NCBI GenBank assembly: GCA_964017185.1
Contig: OZ024874.1
Location: forward strand, 56,523,356 to 56,587,355
DNA: 64,000 bases
Direction of reading: 5' to 3'
Origin: Rugalucina vietnamica
Lineage: Eukaryota; Mollusca; Bivalvia; Lucinida; Lucinidae
The notes under the pieces were generated by a model. That model saw only the letters and a program-made list of their open reading frames with translations, did no database searches and had not been told where the DNA came from. Positions 35,748 to 46,312 of the stretch are shown piece by piece; the first letter of the stretch is position 1, and each line of letters begins with the position of its first letter. Position numbers and translations under genes: made by a program.

Positions 35748-37960
35748 AGTCTCTGTTTCTTGTATTTTAATAGCTAGGCAGATTAAGTCAATTTCCAATA
35801 AAAAATCGCGCATTTAGTGAAACAAGCATGAAATTTGGCATGTAGGCTCAGAATGCCCTGGAAATGTTTTGAAAAATATCGTTGTCCAGCCAAAAATTCA
35901 AAATGGCGGACAAAATGGCCGCCATTTTCAAAATGGCCGCCATTTTCAAAATGGCCGCCATTTTCAAAATGGCCGCCCTCAAAGACTACAGATCATAGTT
36001 TCTATCTAAAACATCACTGCATTGACTGATTTTCAGGTTTTTGGTGTCAGTGTCCATGTTTAAGAACCCATTGAATCTAAATTTCCAATTAATATTCAAA
36101 ATGGCGGACGAAATGGCGGAAATTTTCAAAATGGCCGCCACTGAAGGCTTGAATTACAGTTTTTCATCTTACATTTCACTGCATTGACCGATTTTGATGC
36201 TTTTGGTGTCTAAATGTAAATGAACCAACAGAATATGAATATACACATAGTTTTTCATTAATGTAAAGCAAAAACCTCATCCTTTAACGAGCAAAATGCA
36301 GTTTATATGTAGCCGTCTGATAAAATGTAATGATTTTACTTGCCCTTAATTTTGTATGAAGTTGATATGAATATGTCAGGTGATAATATTCAATGATTAT
36401 CTCATTGCATTTTATGTGTTTAGCAATTTACACCATTAAAATCAACTGACAATTCACCATTTGATTGTAAAATGGGACCGTTGTATAAATGAGATTATTT
36501 TTGCGCCTTATCTTGTGTAACGAAAGTGAAATTATTCCTTCTTTTAAAAACTTCACTACATTGACTGATTTGTTATGCTTTTGGTGTCAATGTCCATGAT
36601 TTAGAACCCATTGAATCTAAAAGTTTACTTAATATTGATGAATTCGGACAAAATGGCGACCATTTTCAAAATTGACGCCACTGAAGACTTGAATGACAGT
36701 TTTTCATCTTACATTTCACTATGTAAATGAACAATACAGAATATAAATATTCACATAGTTTTCTTGTATTTATCATTGGTCATGACATACTTGCCAAATA
36801 TTTAATGTGCAAAATGCACTTTATACGGAGCCGTCTGATGAAAATAATGATTTTAGTTGCATTTATTTTTGCATGAATTTGATATGAATATGTCAGGTGA
36901 TTATAATTAATGATTATCTCTTTTATTTTTTTTAGCAATTAACACTGTTGAAAATAAAAAATAGTGGCCATCTTTTATCCATACAGGTACTTTCCCTTAT
37001 AAATGGTAATTCACCGTTTTGATTGTAAAATGGGACCGTAGTATAAATTATATTGTTATTTTTTGCGCTTATCTTGTGTAATGAGATTGAAATCAGTCCT
37101 TCTTTTAAAATAAATGCACCATAAATGTCCATGACGCCCTCTGTAATTTACAATTATTGTATGGATTTATGGTCACTTGAAATGCTGTCTGTAAGACATG
37201 TGTAAGTATCAGTGCCATTTTGTGGTAGTTGCGTGCATTGGATACACAATAAATGTAATGGCATGAAGGGCACAATGTGTCCTTGCCCTGATTTCAACTG
37301 TGCTTCGTGCTGGGCTTAGCTAGTCCTATGGATGGAACAGACAAAATGGAAATGGATTTTAGTGATGAAAAGAAACAGAGGGAGAACACCCATCAAAGAG
37401 CATCTATAGAAGTTATGACGACTTGGTTGGCGTCCAGGACCAATATGTCAAGGTGGAACATGTCACATAATTTTGCTGTTAAGGATATGGTCTCTGGTGG
37501 TGGCTGTGAACTACTTTAACCCGATAGCGGGTGTAGTCAACCTGCGTGAGAAGTGTCGTGTTTCATTATCTTCAGACACTTGGACAATGCCTGTGACTAC
37601 TCTGAACTATATTCAATGCCATGGCAAGCAATGGTCCATTTAATTTGTAATGTCAAACAAAATGATGAAGCTAGCTCTTTCTCTCAAAGCTTTCAACTCT
37701 CGTACTTTGCACTAACAAAATGAGATGGTTTTGGTATGCCGTGTGTAGCGATGGAAAGATTGCCCAACTACGCAAACTGCACAGAAGAGACAATGCAGGC
37801 CAAAGAAAACTTGGGATGAATTATTTCGAGATGACAGAAAGAAATTTGGAATTGATTTAACCACCCTGAAAATTGGTCTGGACTATAAACTGGATATAAT
37901 GATAGCATGATGATAAAGTTAGACTCATGTTTTCAGACCTTTTTCTAACCATATTCATGT
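35748..37960 (+). repeat. Left arm of a 5-kb inverted duplication
   Basis: Matches 38075-40835 in reverse. From outside in: AATAGCTAGGCAG, a short array of 18-bp AAAATGGCCGCCATTTTC units (35912-35974), a roughly 500-bp tandem duplication (36040-36545 and 36545-37095), and GGGCTTAGCTAGTCCTATGG. Near the centre it has a decayed coding stretch with RPKKTWDELFRDDRKKFGID in one frame and MRWFWYAVCSDGKIAQLRKL in another. That order resembles the C-terminus of LINE reverse-transcriptase ORFs (RWFGHV...GRPKKTW...D). Confidence 0.7.
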
Positions 37961-38074
37961 TAGATGTATCAAATTTCTGTCACATCTAACAGTGGTCACC
38001 ACTGTGCCCTGCTTGTGTAAAGACAGACACTCTTTTCCCTACACCTACACAGTTTAATGGCAGAAAATAATTAC

Positions 38075-40835
38075 ATCTTAGAAAGGCCTGAAAACAAAAA
38101 TCTAGTTCGTCATCATAACATCATTAAATCCAGTTTATAATCCATTTTCCTCTACTGAGGATTGAACTTTCTACCAAGTTTTCCTCGCAAATGCCGTTCA
38201 GACCGGTTTTGAGGGTAGCTAAATCCATTCCAAGTTTCTTTCTGCCATCTTGCAATACTTCATCCCAAGTTTTCTTTGGGGTGCATTATCCCTTCTGTGC
38301 AATTTGCGTAGTTAAGAAATCCTCCCATCGCAACACTCCACATGTCCAAACCTTGCAAAGTGCAGCATCCAAAGTTTGGATGTCAAGCTTTTAGAGAAAA
38401 AGCTAACTTTATCGTTTTCCTTGACATTACAAATCAAATGGACCACTGCCCTGCCATAATACCGGAGATGGTTTAGAGTAGTAACAGGCATGGCACAAGT
38501 CTCTGCAGCACAAAACATAACACTTCTCATACAGGTTGATTACATCTGCTATCGGGTCAGATGCGATAGGTTGCAGTTTACAAGGGGATGCAGTTGGCGG
38601 GACTTTCCTCAACTGACTTCCAGCGTGTAACGGCAGCCAGTTCACAGCCACCACAAGAGACCATATCCCTAAATAGCAAAACTATGTGACCTGTTCTACC
38701 TTATTGGACATACTGGTCCTCGAAGTCAACTAAGTCAGCAGGACTTCTATAGACGCTTCTTGATGGGTGTTCTCCCTCTGTTTCTATTCATCACCAAACT
38801 CCACCTCCATTTTGTCTGTCCATCCATAGGACTAGCTAAGCCCAAGAATGAAGCACAGTTGAAATCAAGACAAGGACACATTGTGCCCTTCATGCCATTA
38901 CATTTATTGTGTATCCTATTCACGCAACTACCACAAAAATGGCACTGATACCTATACCTGTATTACAGACACCATTTCAAGTGACCATAAATCCATATTC
39001 CACACAATAATTGTCAATTACAAAGGGTGGCATGAGCATTTATGGTGCATTAATTTAAAAAGAAGGAATAATTTCACTCTTGTTACACAAGATAAGGCGC
39101 AAAAATAACAGTCCCATTGATACAATGGTCCCATTTTACAATCAAAATGGTGAATTGCCAGTTTTAAAGGAAAGTACCTGTATGAACAAAACACGGCAAC
39201 CATTTTGATTTTAATAGTGTACATTGCTAAACACATTAAGTGCAAAGAGATAATCATTAAATGAAATCACCTGACATATTCGTATCAACTTTATACAAAA
39301 GTAAAGGCGACTAAAATCATTATATTTATACCCCCGGCATTTATGCCGACGGGTATATAATTTTCGCTTTTCTGTTCGTCCGTTCGTATGTTCGTTTGTT
39401 CGTTCGTTCGTTCGTTCGTTCGTTAGTTCGTTCGTTATTCCGGAACGTTCGTGGAATTTATGTCAAAGTTTTTGTTAAAGTTTCTCTGGTGGTGTATATC
39501 TCATGAACCAATGATCAAAAACCATTCATATTTTAACCATAGGTTTCCTATAGGGTTTGCTTTGTTTCTGTGTGTTCGGACTCTGGGTCCATGCCCGGGG
39601 GTGGGGCTAGAGGTCAAAATCTAGGTCACCTTAAATTTGGGTCAAAGTTTTGGTTTAAGTCTCTCTGGTGGTGTATATCTCATGAACCAATGATCAGAAA
39701 CCATTCACATTTTAACCATAGGTACCATATATAGTTTGCTTTGTTTCTGTGTGTTCGGACCCTGGGTCGATGCCCGGGGGTGGGGCTAGAGGTCAAAATC
39801 TAGGTCACCTTGAAAATGTGCTGTTTACATAGTGTTTTTTCATCTCTAAGTTCATATCTTAACAAATACTTATAGGAATGTATTCTTATTTGGATCACAT
39901 ATACCCTTTAGGGTTGAATTAAATTCCATGGCACCAAACTCCAGGGGTGGGGCTGGAGGTCAAAATCTAGGACACATTTATAAGAAAGAATAGTTACCAA
40001 GATTAATATTCCGTACGTCTATATCTGGACAACAATGTGTCAGAAAATGTTCATGCTTACAACACAACATAGGTACCACATAAGGGCTAGACCCAAGGGT
40101 CCATGCATGGGGGCGGGGGTGGGGGTGGGACCTGAGATCAAGATCTAGGACTTGTTAAGGTAGGGGTAGGGAAGGGGGCTGGCTACCAACCGGGGTAGGG
40201 AAGGGGGCTTGGTGGCTACCAGCCGGGGTTATACGTGCCTCTCAAGGTACTTTTTCTAGTTTATCAGACGGCTGCATACAAAATGCAATTTGCACATTAA
40301 AGGCTGACGTTTTTGCTTTACATTTGACAAATATGTCATGGCAAATAATAAATACAAGAAAACTATGTGTATATTCATAATCCATAGGTTCATTTACATA
40401 CATTTAGACACCAAAAGCATCAAAATCGGTCAATGCAGTGAAATGTAAGATAAGAAACTGTAATTCAAGCCTTCAATGGCGGCCATTTTGAAAATGGCAG
40501 CCATTTTGTCGACCATTATGAATATTAAGTGGAAATTTAGATTCAATGGGTTCTTAAACACGGACACTGACACCAAAAACCTAAAACTTAGTCAAAGCAG
40601 TGAAGTTTTAGATAGCAAACTATGATCTGTAGTCTTTATGGGCGGCCATTTTGAAAATGGCGGCCATTTTGTCCGCCATTTTGAATTTTCGGCTGGACAA
40701 CGGTATTTTTCAAAATAGTAGGGCATTCTGAACCTATATGCCAAATTTCATGCTTGTTTCACCAAATGCACGATTGTTTCACTAATCTGCCTAGCTATTA
40801 CAAATATGCAGGTTATAACAGAAACTATACTGAGC
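38075..40835 (-). repeat. Right arm of the 5-kb inverted duplication
   Basis: Inverted partner of 35748-37960. It retains the same landmarks, including GTGCCATTTTTGTGGTAGTT, where the left arm has lost one T and its frame. On the minus strand a Cys-rich stretch CHFCGSCVNRIHNKCNGMKG can be read, followed by a further C-P-C. A 0.93-kb repeat has inserted into this arm at 39331-40262. The roughly 110-bp centre is unpaired. Confidence 0.7.
39331..40262 (+). mobile_element. Hairpin-headed dispersed repeat inserted in the right arm
   Basis: Starts with the hairpin CCCCCGGCATTTATGCCGAC and GGGTATATAA. It continues with a (GTTC)n tract (39374-39438) and two to three tandem units of about 181 bp carrying TCTCATGAACCAATGATCA and GGGGTGGGGCTAGAGGTCAA. 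It ends TCAAGGTACTTTTTCTAG. The left arm shows the empty site (TCTGATAAAATGTAATGATT). Confidence 0.7.
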
Positions 40836-40849
40836 ATATTAACGACATA

Positions 40850-41045
40850 AAAAGGTACACGTAGGCAGTGATCAGGAAAATGCGCAATCAGAATGAAATT
40901 CCCACTCCAAAAACCGAGGTGGGAAAAACTAAATTGACTAGCAGTCCCAATAGGCGGCCACTCAGTTACCCGAACTTAGGAAAGAAATACGGAAACGTAC
41001 ATAAGGTTCAAATAGCACAAAAACTCGCCTCCAAAACACAAATTA
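40850..41045 (-). mobile_element. Rep-A retroelement 3' fragment, copy 9
   Basis: Starts AAAGGTACACGTAGGCAGTG and continues through the Rep-A 3' UTR in reverse, with diverged sequence at the far side. Confidence 0.7.
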
Positions 41046-41229
41046 TGTTTAAAATGAAACGCCAAAACTGTCTGGAATAATAATATTTGATTTTAATCGT
41101 CATAATACCCTGCTCATATGTGATTATACTAGTAAATTTCACCCGTCTCGACGTAGCAGTAAGATGATTGCGGCGATGAAGACAAATAAGACACACACAT
41201 ACACACACACTCTCTCTCTCTCTCTCTCA

Positions 41230-41288
<59 letters not shown>

Positions 41289-41548
41289 TCAAATAAGTCA
41301 TACACAGAGGAAAAGAGAAAAAATGACCAAATCTTTAAAGTGAAGGGAACGTATACACTGATTTAGTAGGATAACTTATGTTAGGATTTCTTTGTATACC
41401 ACATTGTCTGTGTACATTCCATCTTTGTCTGCGAATTGTCCGTTTAATGTGACGATTTTGAGGTTCTTTTTGTTTGTACTCTACTCATCGCCAAGTACAA
41501 CTGTCCATGAGAAAAGATCGGCCCAAAACCAAAAACAAAACAAACATA
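41046..41548. other. Intron sequence with (CA)n
   Basis: (CA)n/(CT)n microsatellite at 41191-41285; otherwise nothing recognised. Confidence 0.6.
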
Positions 41549-42180
41549 AATTTGACCTTAGACCTCGATGACCTTTGACCCAACTGGACCCATAAATCTT
41601 AATCAGGGATCAACCTGTATACACTCACCAAGTTTCATCCAAATCTGACGGCGGACTGCCGAGATACAGAAATTTGACCTTTGACCTCGATGACCTTGAA
41701 CTTTAAAAAATGAACCCCTCGAGCTAATATCCGGGGCCGCCCTCAACCTTCCCACCAAGTTAACTTGGTGAAGATCGGCCCAAGGATCTGGGAGGAACAA
41801 ACAGAAAAAAACATAAATTTGACCTTTGACCTCGATGACCTTTGACCCAATTGGACCCATATATCTTAAACAAGGATCAACCTGTATACACTCACCATGT
41901 TTCATGCAAATCGGACCAAGGACTGCCGAGATACAGAAATTTGACCTTTGACCTCGATGACCTTGACCTTTTAAAAATGAACCCCTCGAGCTAATATCCG
42001 GGGCCGCCCTCAACCTTCCCACCAAGTTTGGTGACGATCGGCCCAAGGACCTGGGAAGAAAAAAAAACAACATAAATTTGACCTTTGACCTCGATGACCT
42101 TTGACCCAATTGGACCCATAAATCTTAATCAGGGATCAACCTGAATACACTCAACAAGTTTCATGCAAATTTGAATTGTG
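41549..42180. repeat. Tandem array of about 262-bp units with perfect DR1 motifs
   Basis: Two and a half units starting at about 41549, 41815 and 42073. Each contains AAATTTGACCTTTGACCTCG more than once, plus CCTCGAGCTAATATCCGGGG and CCCACCAAGTT..GGTGA.GATCGGCCCAAGG. The 13-mer TGACCTTTGACCT is exact at 41675, 41820, 41942 and 42079. The 168-codon minus-strand ORF across the array is a translation of the repeat and not a gene. Confidence 0.85.
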
Positions 42181-42446
42181 CTCTTTGACAAAGTGCACAA
42201 CGCAATGGATAAAATTATTAGACACATGCATGTACATGCACAAAAAATATAAAAGCCGTCTTCTTCTGCTTGAAACACTGAAGCCACGAGTAGAGGCCTA
42301 TAAACTACAGAGAATTTTCTGATAAAGTCTCGAATGCAGGCCACTGCATGATCCAGTCTCATCGAAACACTGCGAAATTCGTGATAGCGAGTCAACACTT
42401 GAAGAGGAAGAGGAACAATGTATTTTAACTATTTAGCTAGCCTGAA

Positions 42447-42509
<63 letters not shown>

Positions 42510-43466
42510 CTTTTCATAAGATAAAACAAAGTCAACAAACGCATTTGAGACTTGGTGAGCCGGAGTAAAATGCCTACAAACCTTGTGTTTTCATATAAGA
42601 TTGACTAGATCTAGATACAAAATAAACCAAGCTTGTCGTCTGAGTTCCGTTTTTCCTTTTTATTAGCGATAACTGTTGACGATTATTTCTACTTCTATAA
42701 ATGCAACTGCAGTGTAAGCTTATGTTATAAATACTACTGCAGTTTTTAAGCGGCGAAACGGAGGAAAACATGGCTGCCATTTTCTTTTGAAAAAGAACGT
42801 CGAATGACGTCATTTTCATATTGGTCTTGTTTTTTCTGTATTGGCCTTGTTTTTCTCGTATTGGCCCAGTTATGCTCGTATTGGCCCAGTTTGTCATACA
42901 AATACAAATATTAATGTAGTTAATTAATAATATATAATATCAAGACTTTATGATGTAATAGCAAATGTCCTTTATATGTTGGAGTTCAGTATATTATGAT
43001 ATTATTTTATTACATGATGAGTAAATGTCTTGATATTATGGTACATTTAGATTATCGTGACACAACGTCATTGTATTACATGTATGTATGCCCTTCCTTA
43101 TATCATGTGTTATTGTCTTTATACTTTTCTAAATATTCATTATGTTATGCAATCATTTCATGATGTTATGACTTAAAACAAACACATAATAATAATTTTT
43201 GGAATGTTATGTGTTTGCTTTGTTACATACATAGCTAGAAAATTCCGTTATAATCTCGCTGCGAAACAACGAAAAGACGAAATTACACTAACAAGCCACC
43301 ATAGTATAAGCTGTAGACGGCCATTTTTGTCGACAACCCGGGCTCTTCAGATCTCGGGAAATGTTTAATTTAATATTTTTCTGTTCTTGACTATACATTT
43401 TTCTTTGAAAATTTTTTTCCATATATCCTATTTCAGATGAAATTTCTTCCCAAAACCGTAAAAAAT
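42181..43466. other. Intron sequence with (AAAT)n and a short 21-bp tandem
   Basis: (AAAT)n at 42445-42509, a tandem of TTCTCGTATTGGCCCAGTTA-like units at about 42815-42893, then AT-rich DNA. No exon seen. Confidence 0.55.
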
Positions 43467-43577
43467 AAATAATGATAACATCATCAGACCCAGCATTTTA
43501 CAAATGCAGACGAAGATCTGACTGTTAAGACATACGACATACGTAAAATGCTGGGTCTGATGATGTTATCATTATTT
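43467..43577. repeat. Perfect 35-bp inverted repeat hairpin
   Basis: AAATAATGATAACATCATCA and the following 15 bases at 43467-43501 are matched exactly in reverse at 43543-43577, with a 41-bp loop. No mismatches in the arms, so it formed recently or is maintained. Confidence 0.9.
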
Positions 43578-43579
43578 AA

Positions 43580-43765
43580 GCCTGTTCGTGAGAAAATCAA
43601 CAATTTGGGGTCCGTCCTGGCCCGACACAAACCGGGTTGTACAGTCACAGAAGATGGTTAGAGGCTGGAAATTGTGCTATCCATGTAGCGAAAACAAAGG
43701 CGCTGATCAGCTTCGCACTTACTGCGAAGCTGATCTACGCCTTTGTTTTCGCCTATGCAGATTGT
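43580..43765 (+). mobile_element. MITE-S copy with second hairpin
   Basis: Collinear with 6592 and, inverted, with 50535: CCCGACACAAACC, ACAGTCACAGAAGATGG and AGCGAAAACAAAGGCGCTGA. The last motif is part of an inverted pair (43689-43752) with arms of about 29 bp around CTTAC. The read-through peptide SENKGADQLRTYCEADLRLC is a familiar artefact of this repeat in invertebrate gene models. Confidence 0.7.
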
Positions 43766-44025
43766 TGGTTTTCCCATGCGGTGGCTCATCTTTGATCATT
43801 TTAATCGTAAAAAATAGCATAGTTGGCTGGTCGACGGGTAATTGGATTCACGGTTCGTTTTACGCATTTAGACACAGAAGAAATTTAAACAAATGTCAAA
43901 GATTTGTTTCAAAATCCAGCAACGACTTTATCACCGATATAACAAAAAATTAAATGCTTTTAAAATGACAATCGTTGTACAACAAACAATCCAATTGATT
44001 CTCCTAGCATTACTGTTTGTTTCAG
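43766..44025 (+). other. Intron end upstream of the 44026 exon
   Basis: Unique sequence ending in the acceptor TACTGTTTGTTTCAG. Confidence 0.55.
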
Positions 44026-44164
44026 AAAGAAAATACCTTACAGCGGGAGTACGAGATTATATTCGACAATCCAGTGACGACTAGATATCTAATACTTGAT
44101 TTAGGCATCACAACCGAAGAGCAAAAATGTTACAAATTTGAAATTATAGGGTGCCGAAGATCAG
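44026..44164 (+). CDS. Host gene, discoidin (F5/8 type C) domain exon 3 of 3
   Basis: Acceptor CTGTTTGTTTCAG, consensus donor AG|GTAAGT, 139 nt, phase 0 start and phase 1 end. It encodes KENTLQREYEIIFDNPVTTR, then YLILDLGITTEEQKCYKFE and IIGCRRS. This is the classic end of an F5/8 C domain: F-x-N-P-(V)-x-x-R-Y-(L/I), then a last strand ending E-(I/L)-x-G-C. The terminal Cys would pair with the first Cys of the 15204 exon. The outer boundaries of the three-exon domain are both phase 1, the usual arrangement for shuffled extracellular modules. Confidence 0.85.
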
Positions 44165-45271
44165 GTAAGTATTCCGCACCTTTTACAAAAGAAGACTGGC
44201 AATATCAGCATTCTTTTTTATGATCATATACTAACCCAAACTCCTAACGCAGCTAGCAATGTGGCTGAATTTTATAGAAATAAGTTTTGCAGGCAAACCA
44301 AACTGATAGCAGTTAGTCAAAAATGGCCAACAAACATTTTAAAACCATTATTTTCATTCTACAGATTAGGAATCACTGAGCTGTGTTCTGATTGGTCAAA
44401 ACGCTATTTTCCCATTTTCAGGGTATTCTTGGCGTTTTGTTGACCACGGCTTTGCATTTCACAATTGTGTAACGTTCTTCCATTCTGGAAAACGTTGTTG
44501 CATGGGAAGATAACGCCCCAATTTCGTACAGGATTACTCTGAACTTAAAAAACTTTGCATTTTTGTGTTTCGCTCATGAACGCCTATTCATTCAATCGAA
44601 GAAAATCGCTAAAACAATGATTTCCATTCATTTTAAAGTCCGAACCTGTCCAGTTGTGTTGCCTATAAATGTTACTAAGCTCAGCTCCGATAATCGTACC
44701 GGTTTGTGTTAAATCCTATCCAGAAAATTTTGCAAAAATCCAATTTTTGCCTACCATCAATCGATTGCATATCATTTTCTGGTTACTGCTCAGAGATCCT
44801 CAGAATTTTTTATAAATTACCAAACATGCAACGAACAACACACTTCTGCTCAGATTCGTTTGGATGTCCCATAAACTTCAAATGCTTGAAGTTAACGAAA
44901 CTTCTTTTTCTGGTGTACAAATACATGTCACATGCCGAATACCGGCAAAGTCCCATGCATTTCGTTTTTCAACAGACACATTGCCTCTGTAAAATCGATT
45001 CATTCGTGACAATTAGCGACTTGTGGTAAAAATTGAAGTTCTGTGCTATGCTTGGATACCACAGCATTTTATTTCAAGAAGTATCTCGCCAAAGTTGCGA
45101 ACAGGACGAGTGCAGTTGAGAAAACACTCCACTTTTGCGTTGGCTCTTTGGGTTAGTATATATCAATTTTGACCCCTTTTTATGGGTCATAGGCAAACAG
45201 GGTAGCCCCAGATGAGATGCAGCAGAATGCAGTATTCCACATGGGGGCTATTCTCAGTTTTTCTGCTTAGA
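44165..45271 (+). other. Intron sequence, nothing recognised
   Basis: Chance ORFs at 44261 and 44706 have no domain or splice support. The stretch near 45155-45235 (ATAGGCAAACAGGGTAGCCC) recurs at 58020, so it is a repeat. Confidence 0.4.
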
Positions 45272-45382
45272 AAAAGGTACAAGTAGGCAACGATCAGGAA
45301 AAGGCGCTATCAGCGAAAGATTCCCAACTCCAAAAACCGAGGCGGGAAAAAAACAAACTAACAACAAACTAACAACTAACTA
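45272..45382 (-). mobile_element. Rep-A retroelement 3' fragment, copy 10
   Basis: About 110 bp beginning AAAAGGTACAAGTAGGCAAC; strongly 5' truncated. Confidence 0.75.
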
Positions 45383-45748
45383 GAGAAGAGAATGTTTTAT
45401 CGAGAAATGGAATATAAAGTTCAAATTCGATCCTGTAGCCCCTAAAATGAAAAAGGATTCATCTAAAATTTTAATAACGGTGGTCAAGTACATTCGTCAT
45501 ACAGTTATATGGGCTAAATCTGAATTAGGTAACAGCAACCCGTCTGCGTCACTTGTGCATGCATATTTACATTAATGTGAGTAACGATGAAAAAAAGAAA
45601 ATATGATATTATTTATTTTTCTTTTATATTAAATTTGAATCTGACATAATGATTGCTTTGTTTGCAGAAATTTCCGTATTGACGGAGTAGAAGATTTCGT
45701 AATGTTAATGAATAAACGATATACATGGAAATTAAATATACCCGATTA
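45383..45748 (+). other. Intron sequence, nothing recognised
   Basis: Unique-looking AT-rich DNA between a Rep-A tail and a MITE. Confidence 0.4.
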
Positions 45749-45962
45749 GGCCAAAAAAAAAAAAGAATGTTTCCGGTAACATGCCAGAAAAAAATGGGTC
45801 GATAGGTCGGGATTTTTTTTTTTTTTTTTTTTTTTTTTAGGGAAAAACACGATCTTTTTTCGCTTTTTGAGTTTTTATTTTCGGAAAACAGGAAAAAAAT
45901 ATTAGAGTCGGGGAGTTTTGACAGGGTCGGTCGGGTTACCGGAAACATTCCTTTTTTTGGCC
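45749..45962. mobile_element. MITE with GGCCAAAAAAA ends and TTA duplication
   Basis: 214 bp. The ends GGCCAAAAAAAAAAAAGAATG and the complement of GGTTACCGGAAACATTCC...GGCC pair over about 30 bp. TTA flanks both sides (45746-45748, 45963-45965), consistent with the PIF/Harbinger group. A poly(T) of 26 lies inside. Confidence 0.8.
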
Positions 45963-46312
45963 TTAATAATGTAGCGAAACAAAGGACTGAAATATAAGCA
46001 TGAAATGGCAAGAAACGCCGTTGCCTCCAACCCAAGATTGAGATGCAATGGCATGCGAAATATGTTTTAATGTATATATATCCCATTCAATCAAAAAGTA
46101 AGTTTATATGCAAGGCTCGTTTGACTTAACTAGTTCAGACATTTAAGCGGTAATCCAGTAAATAGGCAGTCGTCAGTCAGTCATAAGTTTTGCTGCAGGC
46201 ACAAGCAGCCCGTCTTTTTCTCACAGACAAAAATAGCGCGGCCCAAATACTACATGTACGCTGCCACCTTTGTCAACGATCTCTGCGATACTTATCAAAA
46301 GCATCATTTGGT
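45963..46312 (+). other. Intron sequence, nothing recognised
   Basis: No repeat ends or exon-like segments seen. Confidence 0.4.

Noticed and set aside
41603-42109. 168-codon minus-strand ORF
   Set aside because: It runs through two units of the 262-bp tandem array and repeats the same peptide text. It is a by-product of the repeat.
43588-43953. 121-codon ORF with SENKGADQLRTYCEADLRLC
   Set aside because: It is the translation of MITE-S including its hairpin. The same text appears wherever this repeat lies.
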